A stretch of 64,000 nt of DNA from Vescimonas sanitatis (GCF_049060325.1 NZ_JBMGPW010000003.1:124001-188000); one strand, 5' to 3'; positions 1-9,346 are shown, numbered from the stretch's first letter. Program-made: numbers and translations. The notes: generated by a model from the sequence alone, not told the origin.

Positions 1-452
1 GATAAGGTGGGACAGGCGGTGCGGCTTGCCCCCGGCGCGGATATTTCCGAAAAGATACTCAATATCACACAGGGATTTTCCGAAGCGTTTTCAAATGCCT
101 TGCCGAGCGTTCACCCGTTGGATTTGCTTATCGGCATTGTCGGCGCGGTGGTTATCCGTCTGATTGTCTATGTCAAAGGGAAAAACGCAAAGAAATACCG
201 CAAGGGCGCAGAATACGGCAGCGCACGTTGGGGCAACGCCGAAGATATAAAGCCCTACATCGACCCGGATTTTCAGAACAACATCATTTTGACGCAGACC
301 GAACGCCTTACCATGAACAGCCGCCCGAAGCAGCCGAAATATGCGAGAAATAAAAACGTCGTGGTGATCGGCGGCAGCGGCAGCGGCAAGACAAGGTTTT
401 TCGTAAAGCCTAATTTAATGCAGCTTCATTCTTCCTACGTCTTGACCGACCC
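1..452 (+). pseudogene. virD4: virD4/traG coupling protein, first segment (interrupted by element 1)
   Basis: This is the 5' part of the type IV coupling protein ATPase, which links the relaxosome to the secretion channel. The frame is open from base 1, so the true start lies outside the window. A membrane segment is seen near 120-170. The Walker A motif GGSGSGKT is followed by the family block VKPNLMQLHSSYVLTDP. After the proline codon at about 451-453 the sequence departs from the family and stops at 471. The gene resumes at 8910 with KGTVLIECGK, so element 1 splits it. It is functional only if all insertions excise. Confidence 0.9.
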
Positions 453-514
453 AAATGGTAATTTACAATAAGGATAAAGGGAGCGCGCACCCTCAAGAAA
501 GGAGGTTACACCCC

Positions 515-2875
515 ATGAAGAAACAGCCGGACAAGGGAAAAATCACAGCCCTGTACGAGCGTCTTTCCCATGACGATGAGCGAGCCGGGGAAAGCGTGTC
601 GATAGAAAACCAAAAGCGCATTTTGGAGGACTACGCCCAAAAGAACGGCTTTACGAATATCCGGCACTTCACCGATGACGGAGTGCGGGGAACGACTTTC
701 AAGCGTCCGGGGCTGGACGCTATGCTGGAAGAAATCCGGGCGGGAAATGTGGCTACGGTCATTATCAAAGACCAAAGCAGGATTGGCCGTGATGTTGTCG
801 AAGTGGGGCTTTTGAAGCGCACCTTTGACGAGTACCATGTACGCTTTATTGCGGCAAATGACAACCTTGATACCGCCAACGGCTTTGATATAATGTCCAT
901 TTTCCGAGATGTGATAAACGAGTGGTATGTTGCCGACACCAGCCGGAAAATCAAGACCGTTTTCAAGTCGAGAATGGAAAAGGGCTTGCGCTGCTCCGGC
1001 AGCGTCAGCTATGGCTACCTTGCGTCCAAGGAGAACAAGGGCGAATGGGTAATCGACGAGGAAGCCGCCGCCGTTGTGCGCCGTATCTTCCACAGCGTTG
1101 TTGCCGGGGAGAGTATCGCCAGCATAGCAAGGGCACTCCGCGCCGAGAAAATCCCTATCCCGTCCGAGCATTGGAAGCGGATAGGCGCACCCGTCCGGTC
1201 GGCGAAGTACACAGACCCCTACGCATGGTCAACAACAACTATCAGCTATATCCTCAAACGCCCGGAGTACACAGGGCGCAAGGTTTTAGGGAAAACCGTC
1301 TGCGAGAACTACAAGACCAAAAGCACCCGCAAGACCGCGCCGGAGGAACAGTATATTTTTGACGGGGAAATCCCCGCCATTGTGGACGAGGAAACATGGA
1401 ACACCGTCCAGCGGCTTATGGGAACAAAACGCCGCGCCCCCAAGCGGCAGAACACCCCAAACCGCTTGACCGGGCTTCTCTACTGCGCCGACTGCGGCGC
1501 GAAGCTGACCCACCGCAGCAGCCTTGTGCAAGGCAAGTATCTGGACGACGCTTTTGTGTGTTCCAGCTACCGCCAGCTTACCCGCGACTGCACCATGCAC
1601 TATATCCCCACCGCGAAAATGGAAGCCGCCATTCTTGCCGCAATCCAGCGCGTGAGCTGGTATGTACGGCACAATGAAGCGGAGTTTATCGAGCGTGTGC
1701 GGAAAGCCACCGACCAGCACCAAGAAAATGCCGTCAAGGAGTACCGGCAGAAAGTGAGCAAGGCGCAGCGGCGGTATAAGGAGCTGGACGGGCTTGTAAA
1801 AAAGCTGTACGAGGGAAACGCCACAGGCAAGATACCCGATAAGCACTTTACCCGTCTGCTTGCCGAATATGACGAGGAACAGACCGGGCTGGAAGCCGCT
1901 ATCGCACAATGGCAGGAAGCAATCGAGAGCTGGAACGCCGACAGGCTGAAAACAGATAAGTTTATCGAGCTTGTGAGCCGCTACACCGACTTTTCCGAAT
2001 TGACAACGCCCATGCTCAACGAGTTTATCGAGAAAGTGGTTGTCCATGAGGGCGAGGGGCGCGGGAACAGCCGCCGCCAGCGGATAGATATTTACCTCAA
2101 CTTCATCGGCGCGTTTGAAGTCCCCGCCCATATCGTTACCCCAATGGAAGCCGAGGAACAACGCCGCCAGCAGGAGGAACAGGCGGCAAAGGAAGCCCGT
2201 TCACAGGAGCTTGCCAAAGCGCGGGAGGAAAAGCGCAAGGCAGAGAAGCGGGAGTTTACCGCGAGGAAGAAAGCGGGCTTGCTGACCCCGGAGGAACAGG
2301 CGGCAGACGAAGCGCGGTTAGCCCATAACCGGGCATGGCAAAAGGAATGGCGGAAGAAACGGAAAGCCGCCGAGCCGCCCAAGCCCCCGAAGCCGAAATC
2401 CTTAAAGGAGCTTGCCGCGCTGCAAAAGGCCGGAGCCGACCTCACGCCGGAGGAAGCAGAACGCCTTGCCGCTTACCGCGAGAGGAAAAACCGCCAGCAC
2501 AAGGCATGGTATGAACGGCAGAAAGCAGCGCAGCCGCCCAAGCCCCGGACGCTCAAAGAGCTTGCCGCCGCGCAAGTCGCGGGACAGCCCCTCACGCCAG
2601 AGGAAACAGAACGCCTTGAAGCCAGCCGGAGCCGGAAGAAGAACGCCTACCAAGAACTGAAAGCCCAAGCGGAAACCGACCCCGCCGCAGCCGCCGAGCT
2701 TGCAAGGCGGCGGGCTTACCACTCGGAAGCCACCAAGAAATCCCGCCAGAAGATGTACGAGGAAGCCGCAGCCGGAAACCCCGCAGCCCAAGCCCGGTAT
2801 GAGAACTTCCTTGCTGCAAGGCGGGAGAACTACCACAGGAAGAAGCACGACGAGAAAGGAGAACAAATCGCATGA
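515..2875 (+). CDS. Large serine recombinase (TnpX/TndX type), element 1
   Basis: Integrase/excisionase of element 1. The start is the ATG 9 bases after an AAAGGAGG ribosome site, giving 786 residues. The resolvase domain holds the catalytic serine in YERLS (Ser18), followed by the recombinase domain and a zinc ribbon (CADCG near residue 323 and a second CxS/C pair near 350), then a coiled coil. At 786 residues it is far longer than its relatives in this window (536-625). The extra C-terminal 230 or so residues are Lys/Arg/Glu-rich, with about three repeats of a unit containing LTPEE and PPKP..LKELAA. The 3' end overlaps tnpV by ATGA. Family assignment is firm; the role of the repeats is unknown. 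Confidence 0.92.
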   Translation: MKKQPDKGKITALYERLSHDDERAGESVSIENQKRILEDYAQKNGFTNIRHFTDDGVRGTTFKRPGLDAMLEEIRAGNVATVIIKDQSRIGRDVVEVGLLKRTFDEYHVRFIAANDNLDTANGFDIMSIFRDVINEWYVADTSRKIKTVFKSRMEKGLRCSGSVSYGYLASKENKGEWVIDEEAAAVVRRIFHSVVAGESIASIARALRAEKIPIPSEHWKRIGAPVRSAKYTDPYAWSTTTISYILKRPEYTGRKVLGKTVCENYKTKSTRKTAPEEQYIFDGEIPAIVDEETWNTVQRLMGTKRRAPKRQNTPNRLTGLLYCADCGAKLTHRSSLVQGKYLDDAFVCSSYRQLTRDCTMHYIPTAKMEAAILAAIQRVSWYVRHNEAEFIERVRKATDQHQENAVKEYRQKVSKAQRRYKELDGLVKKLYEGNATGKIPDKHFTRLLAEYDEEQTGLEAAIAQWQEAIESWNADRLKTDKFIELVSRYTDFSELTTPMLNEFIEKVVVHEGEGRGNSRRQRIDIYLNFIGAFEVPAHIVTPMEAEEQRRQQEEQAAKEARSQELAKAREEKRKAEKREFTARKKAGLLTPEEQAADEARLAHNRAWQKEWRKKRKAAEPPKPPKPKSLKELAALQKAGADLTPEEAERLAAYRERKNRQHKAWYERQKAAQPPKPRTLKELAAAQVAGQPLTPEETERLEASRSRKKNAYQELKAQAETDPAAAAELARRRAYHSEATKKSRQKMYEEAAAGNPAAQARYENFLAARRENYHRKKHDEKGEQIA

Positions 2876-3198
2876 GAAGATTGATTGATAACGGGAACCG
2901 CCCCATTACCCCAAAGCCCCATATCGGCCACTACGGGCGGCTGCGGAAAGCCTATCTGGAACAATACCGCCACCGCCTTTATACCGCCCTTGTAGCCAGC
3001 GAGAAGCTATACCCCCACCTTGCGGAAACAGACCGGGCGGCGCGGGATATGCTGGACTACCTCATGCCCCGCCTTGCCAGAGAAGCGGGAGCCACCGAAG
3101 CCCTCAAAGCCGCCGACCCGATGAAATGGGTAGGTTTGATGAACAACTGCAAGGCGATAGCCGAGGAAATCGTAATGCATGAGTTAATCTATGTTTAA
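2872..3198 (+). CDS. TnpV family transposon-encoded protein
   Basis: A 108-residue protein matching the TnpV family pattern: GHYGRLRKAYLEQ near the N-terminus and MNNCKAIAEEIVMHELIY at the C-terminus. TnpV proteins lie directly after large serine recombinases in Tn4451-like elements; their biochemical role is not established. Translation is coupled to the recombinase through an ATGA overlap. Element 2 has the equivalent gene at 11317-11694 in the same position, which supports co-function with the recombinase, for example in excision control (inference). Confidence 0.8.
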   Translation: MRRLIDNGNRPITPKPHIGHYGRLRKAYLEQYRHRLYTALVASEKLYPHLAETDRAARDMLDYLMPRLAREAGATEALKAADPMKWVGLMNNCKAIAEEIVMHELIYV

Positions 3199-3369
3199 CG
3201 GTCAAGAGCCGGAAAAATCGGAAATCTTGCGATAACAGCCGCCCTGACGAACCATTCCCCGTCCGGGCGGTTTTTATCGTCAAAAACGCCGTTTTCTCCA
3301 AGTCAAGAGCCGGAGAAAACACCCGAAAAATGCCCCTATTGCATAACAGGGGCGCAGAAAGGAGAGCTT

Positions 3370-3666
3370 ATGAGAACAGGGCTTACCAAGCGGGAAAAGA
3401 CCACCGACATTTGGTTTGACGAGAAAGACCCCCTTATCCATATCCGCACCCACAACACCGCCTTGAAGAAGCGTCTGCTTGCATACAGCCGCCGTTATCC
3501 GGCGATCTGCCAGCAGACCGACGCAGACCCGGAAACGGGCTGCATGGAGTTTGATATTGAGAAAGGCCGCTTCTCTTTCCGTCTGACCGCCCCATACAGT
3601 GAGGAACGGCGGGAAGCAGCGCGGCAGTTTGCCAAGGAAAACAATGCCGCCAGCAGACTGAAATGA
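3370..3666 (+). CDS. Conserved hypothetical protein of element 1
   Basis: A 98-residue reading frame with a good ribosome site (AAAGGAGAG) seven bases before ATG. The product is mixed alpha/beta in character, with no membrane segment or signal peptide and no motif I recognise. Codon use matches the flanking mobile-element genes. Its place after tnpV and before the AT-rich cargo gene suggests an accessory gene of the element. Element 2 has a different small gene at the equivalent place, so it is not part of the shared core. Confidence 0.6.
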   Translation: MRTGLTKREKTTDIWFDEKDPLIHIRTHNTALKKRLLAYSRRYPAICQQTDADPETGCMEFDIEKGRFSFRLTAPYSEERREAARQFAKENNAASRLK

Positions 3667-3743
3667 GGTGGATTTGTTCATAATCCTGTGCTATACTTCT
3701 CTTGAAAAAAGAACAACAAATCGAAATTTTGAGGAGGTTTACT

Positions 3744-4313
3744 ATGATATATAAGTTTACGGAAGTATTAAACGATCTTGTTAATTATTTTATTCTTGGT
3801 GACATTTTACTACTGGAAAGTTGGAAAAGAGCCAATAATCTTTCAGACGATTTGGCAACGGAATTTACCACAAATGAAAGTGGGGATAGGGCTTTTAGTG
3901 AAGGTATTGTTATCCCCATGAGTGGCATTGAAAACTATCCTTATACCGTATTGTTTAATCTCTCTGGTGATAAACCGGAGTTGTGCAAAGGGGAAAGCCG
4001 ATTGCAGTTTAGAAGGAGTGGTTATTCCCTCAAAGTGGATAATAATATGCTTATGCTTTTTACATGGCACATATTAAAACAGTTTACTCCCGAAAAAGTG
4101 AAAACTCTAATTTCTTATTACAGACAGAATAAAAAGCCAATTGTCGAACTTGCAAATGGCTGGTATCATATCGAGATTTTGGGTGGAGAAACCTTGCAGG
4201 ACGGGGACTATGAGCCTACATTTGAATTTGTGATACAACCAATAGAAAATGAAGAAAAAGCCGCAAATGCTGATATGAATTTAAGCTTTGAAATTATAAG
4301 TTCTGCTTATTAA
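3744..4313 (+). CDS. Cargo protein of unknown function (AT-rich)
   Basis: The start ATG follows GAGGAGG by 7 bases, giving 189 residues; the frame is open a little upstream but lacks a ribosome site there. The product is acidic and soluble and has no family I can name. Base composition is clearly more AT-rich than the GC-rich genes on both sides, so the gene arrived separately. A possible terminator follows at about 4330-4365 (GGCAG..CTGCC then T-rich). Single cargo genes at this position in such elements are often immunity or defence genes, but nothing here proves that. Confidence 0.6.
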   Translation: MIYKFTEVLNDLVNYFILGDILLLESWKRANNLSDDLATEFTTNESGDRAFSEGIVIPMSGIENYPYTVLFNLSGDKPELCKGESRLQFRRSGYSLKVDNNMLMLFTWHILKQFTPEKVKTLISYYRQNKKPIVELANGWYHIEILGGETLQDGDYEPTFEFVIQPIENEEKAANADMNLSFEIISSAY

Positions 4314-4396
4314 AACTAAATATATTATCCACAAGGGCAGCCGAGAAAATCGACTGCCCTTTTTCCATGCCTACGGGCAGAAAGGAGCGACCAGCT

Positions 4397-4693
4397 ATGA
4401 CGAAACCGAGGGAGAAAACCCGTGAGGAATTGACCGCCGAGATTGAGGAAGGCAAGAAGAAAATCCGGCAGTTTGAAAACCGGGAGAAAATCATCAAGCA
4501 GAAGCTATCCGTCGAGGAACGCAAGGCGAGAAACCACAGGCTTTGTAAGCGCGGCGGCTTCATGGAGAGCCTTGTGCCGGAGCTGATTGCCATGCCGGAC
4601 GAGGACGCGAAAGCCTTTTTACGGCTTGCCTTGATGAGCGAGCCAGCACAGGAGTTTTTGAAAAAACGAGCCGGGGACGGGAATGCGGAGTAA
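4397..4693 (+). CDS. DUF3847 family protein
   Basis: A 98-residue protein with a charged N-terminal coiled coil, then the family block RKARNHRLCKRGGFMESLVPEL and a short helical tail. DUF3847 proteins are found next to MobA/MobL relaxases in Firmicutes mobile elements. Their function is unknown, though an accessory relaxosome role fits the position. The start follows AAAGGAG. Element 2 encodes the homologue at 14575-14943, where it overlaps the relaxase directly. Confidence 0.75.
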   Translation: MTKPREKTREELTAEIEEGKKKIRQFENREKIIKQKLSVEERKARNHRLCKRGGFMESLVPELIAMPDEDAKAFLRLALMSEPAQEFLKKRAGDGNAE

Positions 4694-4924
4694 TCCCTTT
4701 GGAACAAAGGGCGCACTTATACACCCTTGCGGGCGTGTGCGCTCTGCCGAGGGCTCATCTCCGCACAGGGAACTTTCCCCGCGCTCCGATATGGCGACTT
4801 TGCCGCAACAAGGGGCTGCACCCCTTGCGCCGCTTACGCGGCTATCCCTGCACACCCACAAAAACAGTACACCCGCCGTTGGTGTCTGTACCATTTTTGC
4901 GGGTCTTGTTATCCTATCCGGGAG
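4694..4924 (+). other. Candidate oriT/leader region of element 1
   Basis: A gene-free stretch immediately upstream of the relaxase. It shares a block with 13677-13880 of element 2: GGGCGCACTT near its start, and further on CACCCCTTGCGCCGCT followed by a GCCGC/GCGGC hairpin and CTATCCCTG (4818-4850). Conservation between two otherwise diverged elements, in non-coding DNA near the relaxase, is what an origin of transfer would look like. The relaxase frame happens to stay open through it but shows no protein-like sequence. The nick site is not identified. Confidence 0.5.
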
Positions 4925-6433
4925 GTGATACCCATAGCCATCTATCATTGTAATATCAGCATTGTCAGCCGGGGCAAGGGCAAATCAGCCGTTGCCGCAG
5001 CCGCCTACCGAAGCGGCGAGAAAATCACAAACGAGTGGGACGGAATGACCCATGACTACACCCGCAAGCGCGGCGTTGTCCATACGGAAATCCTATTGCC
5101 GCCCCATGCCCCGCCCTCTTTCTCTGACCGCGCTACCCTATGGAACAGTGTGGAGCTTTACGAGAAAGCCGGGAACGCCCAGCTTGCCAGAGAGATTGAC
5201 GCAGCACTCCCCATAGAATTATCCAGAGAGGAACAGATCCGGCTTGTCCGGGAATACTGTTCCTCTCAATTTGTTTCCAGAGGAATGTGCGTTGACTTTG
5301 CCATTCACGACACTGACAGCGGCAACCCCCATTGTCATATCATGCTTACCATGCGCCCCCTTGACGAGCGCGGCGCATGGGCGGCGAAGTCCAAAAAGGA
5401 ATATGACCTTGACGAAAACGGCGAGCGCATACGCTTGCCAAGCGGCAGATATAAGACACACAAAGTTGACCTCACAGGCTGGAACGACAAGGGCAACGCG
5501 CTTTTGTGGCGCAAGGCATGGGCGGATATTTCAAACGCCTACCTTGAACGCGCCGGACACCCGGAGCGTATCGACCACCGCAGCAACGCCGAGCGCGGCA
5601 TTGACGAGCTGCCTACCGTCCACATGGGCGTAGCGGCTTGTCAAATGGAGAAGAAAGGCATAGCCACCGAGAAAGGCGAGCTGAACCGGAATATCCAAAA
5701 GGCAAACCGCCTTATCCGGGAAATCCGGGCGCAGATTGGAAAGCTCAAAGAATGGATTGGCGAACTGTTCAAGGCGCGGGAAACTGCCCCGGAGCAGCCC
5801 CCGCAATCCCCCGGCCTTGCAAATCTGCTGATGAAATATTTAAGCGTTCAGAGAGAAAAGAGCCGGAAGTATTCGCAGAGTTGGCAAAGGCAGCACGCCG
5901 CCGATGAACTGAAAACCGTTGCAAAGGCGGTCAACTATCTTTCCGAGCATGGCATTTCCACCCTTGACGAGCTGGACGCTGCTCTTTCCTCTGTCAGCGA
6001 TAAAGCCTATTCAATCCGGGAGGGAATGAAAACCGCCGAGCAGCGCATGAAAGAGCTGCAAAAACTCATGGAGTACGGCAGAAATTATCAAACCTACAAG
6101 CCCATACAGGACGAGTATCGGCAAATCCGCTGGAAAGGAAAACAGGAGAAGTTTGCGGAAGCCCGCCGCGCCGAGCTTACCCTATGGGACGCGGCAAACC
6201 GCTATCTCCATGCCCATTTGCCGGAGGGCGTGAAAACCCTGCCGATCTCCGCGTGGGAGAAAGAATATACCGCCCTCAAAGCACAGCGGGAAGCGGAATA
6301 TGAAACGCTGAAAGATACCCGCGCCGAAGTTGCCGAGCTTCAAAAAATCCGCAAATGCGTGGATATTGCACTCCGCGCCGACCAACCGGCACAGACGCAG
6401 AGCCGCACCAAGCGGCAGGAACAGGAGCGATAA
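4925..6433 (+). CDS. MobA/MobL family relaxase, element 1
   Basis: Nicks and carries the transferred strand during mobilization. The N-terminal domain has the family pattern YHCNISIVSRGKGKSAVAAA and the metal-binding histidines in NPHCHIMLTMR; a long coiled-coil C-terminus follows. The length is about 500 residues. The start is ambiguous: the family methionine position is an ATA (4934-4936) eight bases after GGAGG, while the only standard in-frame codon nearby is a GTG (4925) inside the ribosome site. I list the GTG, but ATA initiation is possible. It is followed by the toxin-like peptide region and the replication gene. Confidence 0.85.
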   Translation: MIPIAIYHCNISIVSRGKGKSAVAAAAYRSGEKITNEWDGMTHDYTRKRGVVHTEILLPPHAPPSFSDRATLWNSVELYEKAGNAQLAREIDAALPIELSREEQIRLVREYCSSQFVSRGMCVDFAIHDTDSGNPHCHIMLTMRPLDERGAWAAKSKKEYDLDENGERIRLPSGRYKTHKVDLTGWNDKGNALLWRKAWADISNAYLERAGHPERIDHRSNAERGIDELPTVHMGVAACQMEKKGIATEKGELNRNIQKANRLIREIRAQIGKLKEWIGELFKARETAPEQPPQSPGLANLLMKYLSVQREKSRKYSQSWQRQHAADELKTVAKAVNYLSEHGISTLDELDAALSSVSDKAYSIREGMKTAEQRMKELQKLMEYGRNYQTYKPIQDEYRQIRWKGKQEKFAEARRAELTLWDAANRYLHAHLPEGVKTLPISAWEKEYTALKAQREAEYETLKDTRAEVAELQKIRKCVDIALRADQPAQTQSRTKRQEQER

Positions 6434-6498
6434 AGGAAAGGACGGGCAAGCTGTTCGGCTTGTCCGCCCTCTGTACTATTGGATGGATAAAAGGCGAC

Positions 6499-6594
6499 TC
6501 ATTTCTTTTTGAATTTTGTTACAATCTTATTTACCCATATATCTACAATTATATCACCTATGGTTGCAAGGAAATCAACTATTAAATCAATCAT
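6499..6594 (-). CDS. Small hydrophobic peptide, type I toxin-like
   Basis: A 31-residue peptide on the minus strand, preceded by AGAGGTGAT and starting MIDLIVDFLATIG. One membrane helix (about residues 2-23) is followed by a basic tail ending KFKKK. This is the layout of type I toxin or holin-like peptides of Firmicutes. It lies in an AT-rich island between the relaxase and the replication gene, opposite to both, where an antisense RNA could act. There is no similarity proof; the call rests on size, hydrophobicity, basic tail and ribosome site. Confidence 0.45.
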   Translation of the reverse strand: MIDLIVDFLATIGDIIVDIWVNKIVTKFKKK

Positions 6595-6679
6595 AAGATC
6601 ACCTCTTAAATCCAACTTGCTAACCCCATTATATTTGAAATCTGTGAACAATTCAACCACAGAAAGAGAGGTATCAACC

Positions 6680-8572
6680 ATGTATTACACCCAAGAACAG
6701 ATAGACCGGGCGAACCAAGCCGACCTTGTTTCTTTCCTACAATCACAGGGCGAGCAGCTTACCCGCGCCGGAAATGAATACCGCTGGAAACGGCACGACA
6801 GCTTGACCGTCCGGGGAAACAAATGGTACAGGCACAGCCAGAGCAAGGGCGGCGGCCCCGTCGATTTTGTCATGGAGTTTTTCGGCAAGAGCTTCACCGA
6901 AGCCGTGGAACTTCTCACAGGAGAAAAGGGAGCCGTACCGCCGCCGGACAGACCTTGCCCCGCGTCCCTATCCGACTTCCGGCTACCGCCCCCAAACAGC
7001 GACAATCGAACAGCGAGGAACTACCTCACAGCAGCCCGCCGCATTGATGAAGATGTGACGGGCTTTTTCTTTGCCCGCGGCGATATTTACGAGGACGCAG
7101 CCCACCACAACGCCGTATTTGTGGGGCGGGACGAGGACGGAATACCGCGTTACGCCCACAGCAAGGGGACGGCGGGAAACTTCCGGCTTGATGTGAAAGG
7201 CAGCGACAAAGCCTTTAATTTCTGCTACCGGGGCGAGAGCGACAGGCTTTTTGTCTTTGAAGCCCCCGTTGACCTGCTCTCTTTCCTCTGCCTGTTCAAA
7301 AAGGCATGGCAGAAACAGAGCTATTTGTCATTGGGCGGCGTGGGAGAAAAAGCCCTGTTGCGTTTCCTCTCTGACCGCCCAAACATCAAGACCGTTTACC
7401 TCTGCCTTGACAGCGACCAAGCGGGAAACGACGCTTGCAGCCGCCTTGCGGAGCTTGTGCCGGAGGGATATACCGTCCACCGCCTTGTGCCGCTGTTTAA
7501 GGACTGGAACGAGGTATTGCAGCACCGGGCAGAAATCACAGACGGGAAGTATATCCGGGAAGCGGTTTACGGCTTGAAAGAGCCGCCGCAGGAAGAAACC
7601 GTCGAGATTATTCGCATGAGCGAGGTTGACACACAGACCGTTGAATGGCTATGGGAGCCGTATATCCCGTTTGGAAAAGTAACCATTGTGCAAGGCAATC
7701 CCGGCGAGGGCAAGACCACCTTTGCCCTACGCCTTGCCGCCGCCTGCACCACCGGGGGAACGCTGCCGGGAATGAAGCCCTTGCCGCCATTCCAAGTGAT
7801 TTACCAGACCGCCGAGGACGGGCTGGGCGATACCGTCAAGCCCCGCTTGATAGAAGCCGAAGCCGACCTTGACCGCGTGCTTGTGATTGATGAAGCCAAG
7901 CGGGAGCTTACTCTCTCCGACGAGCGCATAGAAAAGGCAATCACGCAGAACGAGGCGCGGTTGATTATCCTTGACCCCATACAGGCGTACATGGGCGAGA
8001 AAACCGACATGAACAGGGCAAACGAAGTGCGCCCCATGTTCCGCCGCCTTGCCGATGTTGCCGAGCGTACCGGGTGCGCCGTTATCCTTATCGGACACTT
8101 GAACAAAGCTGCCGGAGGGCAGAGCGCATACCGGGGCTTAGGTTCTATCGACTTCCGCGCCGCAGCAAGGAGCGTCCTGCTGATCGGGCGCGTGAAGCGG
8201 GAGCCGAATGTGCGTGTTATCGTCCATGACAAATCTTCCCTTGCGCCGGAGGGCAAGCCCGTTGCCTTTTGCCTTGACCCGGAAACAGGCTTTTCATGGA
8301 TAGGCGAATACGACATAACCGCCGACGAACTGCTATCCGGCGCGGGCGGGAACACCACCACCAAGACCGAACAGGCCGAGAAGCTGATACTTGACTTACT
8401 CGCAGACGGGAAAGAGCTTGCCAGCGAGGACATTGTAAAGGCCGCAGCCGAAGCTGGAATATCCGAGAGGACGGTTAAAAATGCCCGCCGCAATCTTGAT
8501 ACCCGGATAGAAGTCATACGCCGGGGAAATCAATGGTACTATCGCAGGAACGAAGCCAAGAGTGCAAAGTAA
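6680..8572 (+). CDS. Toprim/RepA fusion replication protein, element 1
   Basis: A 630-residue protein joining a primase-like N-terminus (DUF3991-type, with a CHC2-like block near WKRHDSLTVRGNKWYRHS; Toprim acidic residues in VFEAP and CLDSDQAG) to a RecA-fold ATPase (Walker A GNPGEGKT, Walker B LIILDP, then GHLNKAAGG and GLGSIDFRAAARS). It probably initiates or primes replication of the excised circle. The start ATG was chosen because it follows GAGAGG and matches the element 2 homologue (16393-18264). The upstream in-frame extension is the AT-rich toxin-like region and is not protein-like. Confidence 0.88.
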   Translation: MYYTQEQIDRANQADLVSFLQSQGEQLTRAGNEYRWKRHDSLTVRGNKWYRHSQSKGGGPVDFVMEFFGKSFTEAVELLTGEKGAVPPPDRPCPASLSDFRLPPPNSDNRTARNYLTAARRIDEDVTGFFFARGDIYEDAAHHNAVFVGRDEDGIPRYAHSKGTAGNFRLDVKGSDKAFNFCYRGESDRLFVFEAPVDLLSFLCLFKKAWQKQSYLSLGGVGEKALLRFLSDRPNIKTVYLCLDSDQAGNDACSRLAELVPEGYTVHRLVPLFKDWNEVLQHRAEITDGKYIREAVYGLKEPPQEETVEIIRMSEVDTQTVEWLWEPYIPFGKVTIVQGNPGEGKTTFALRLAAACTTGGTLPGMKPLPPFQVIYQTAEDGLGDTVKPRLIEAEADLDRVLVIDEAKRELTLSDERIEKAITQNEARLIILDPIQAYMGEKTDMNRANEVRPMFRRLADVAERTGCAVILIGHLNKAAGGQSAYRGLGSIDFRAAARSVLLIGRVKREPNVRVIVHDKSSLAPEGKPVAFCLDPETGFSWIGEYDITADELLSGAGGNTTTKTEQAEKLILDLLADGKELASEDIVKAAAEAGISERTVKNARRNLDTRIEVIRRGNQWYYRRNEAKSAK

Positions 8573-8679
8573 GAATGCAATCCGTAGATACCTTTGCATT
8601 GTTGCACCCTTGCACCCTTACCCGATATGACCGCCTCATGTGCCGACCACATGGGGCTTTATCTTTGAAAGGAGAGCCT

Positions 8680-8871
8680 ATGAACAATGAAACCAGCAAG
8701 ACCAGCACCCCCGCAGCCGTTTCCCCTCTGACCGCCAAACCCGACCTTGTGAAGAACATCGGCGGCACGACCTTTGACATTCATATCCATTTCAGCGAAA
8801 CCAGCCGGGAAACCTTTACGGACAAGGTTGTGCGCCTTATCCAGAACGACAGCGGCGATGAAACCGCTTAA
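8680..8871 (+). CDS. TnpW-type transposon-encoded protein, element 1
   Basis: A 63-residue protein starting after GAAAGGAGAG. It has a Thr/Pro-rich N-terminus and a conserved C-terminal part (IGGTTFDIHIHFSETSRETFTDK). Equivalents lie at 18408-18566, 26012-26200 and 49094-49267, the last gene or nearly so in each element. The shared pattern is a short beta strand pair followed by a helix with a Lys-rich end. Function is unknown; the constant position by an element end suggests a role in recombination or mobilization. Confidence 0.7.
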   Translation: MNNETSKTSTPAAVSPLTAKPDLVKNIGGTTFDIHIHFSETSRETFTDKVVRLIQNDSGDETA

Positions 8872-8909
8872 AAGCAAGATACTATTTTCTTGTTCCTTAT
8901 TGACAAAAC

Positions 8910-9346
8910 CCGAAAGGCACCGTCTTAATCGAGTGCGGAAAGCTCTTGCAGCGCGGCGGCTACAAGATAAAAGTGCTGAATACGATAAACTTCAAGAAAT
9001 CCATGCGATATAACCCCTTTGTGTATATCCGCAGCGAAAAGGACGTGTTAAAGGTTGTCAATACCCTTATTGTCAATACCAAAGGCGAGGGAGAAAAAAG
9101 CGCGGAAGATTTTTGGGTGAAAGCCGAGAGATTATTATATTGCGCGTTGATCGGCTACATTTGGTATGAAGCCCCCGCCGAGGAAATGAACTTTACAACG
9201 CTGCTTGAACTTATCAATGCAAGCGAAGCACGCGAGGACGACGAGGAATACCAAAGCCCCGTTGATCTGCTCTTTGCCGATTTAGAAGAACGCAGCCCCG
9301 ACCATTTCGCGGTGAAGCAATATAAAAAATACAAATTGGCGGCGGG
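8910..9346 (+). pseudogene. virD4: virD4 coupling protein, middle segment
   Basis: This continues the first segment exactly in frame (PKGTVLIECGKLLQRGGYKIKV), with family sequence through YKKYKLAAG at 9346. It then runs into element 2 and stays open in frame into that element's recombinase (start 9435), giving a chimeric open frame that has no family support across the joint. The two flanking insertions leave only about 145 codons here, so by itself it cannot be functional. Confidence 0.9.

Larger units (their letters stand above)
452..8911 (+). mobile_element. Mobilizable element 1, inserted in virD4
   Basis: An element of about 8.46 kb runs from a large serine recombinase at its left end to a TnpW-type gene at its right end. 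In between lie TnpV, DUF3847, a MobA/MobL relaxase and a Toprim/RepA replication protein. The edges were set by comparing the flanks: the left flank ends ACCC (449-452) and the right end reads ACCC (8908-8911). Joining across CC recreates in-frame virD4 (LTDP then KGTVLIECGK). No conjugation channel genes are present, so it would need a helper, possibly its host ICE or a relative. Confidence 0.85.

Noticed and set aside
506..1171. Long open frame on the minus strand inside the element 1 recombinase
   Set aside because: It is the antisense shadow of a GC-rich gene with firm family support; no ribosome site or recognisable protein.
4727..4924. Upstream extension of the element 1 relaxase
   Set aside because: The frame is open but the translation is not protein-like, has no family match, and the DNA is the conserved candidate oriT block.
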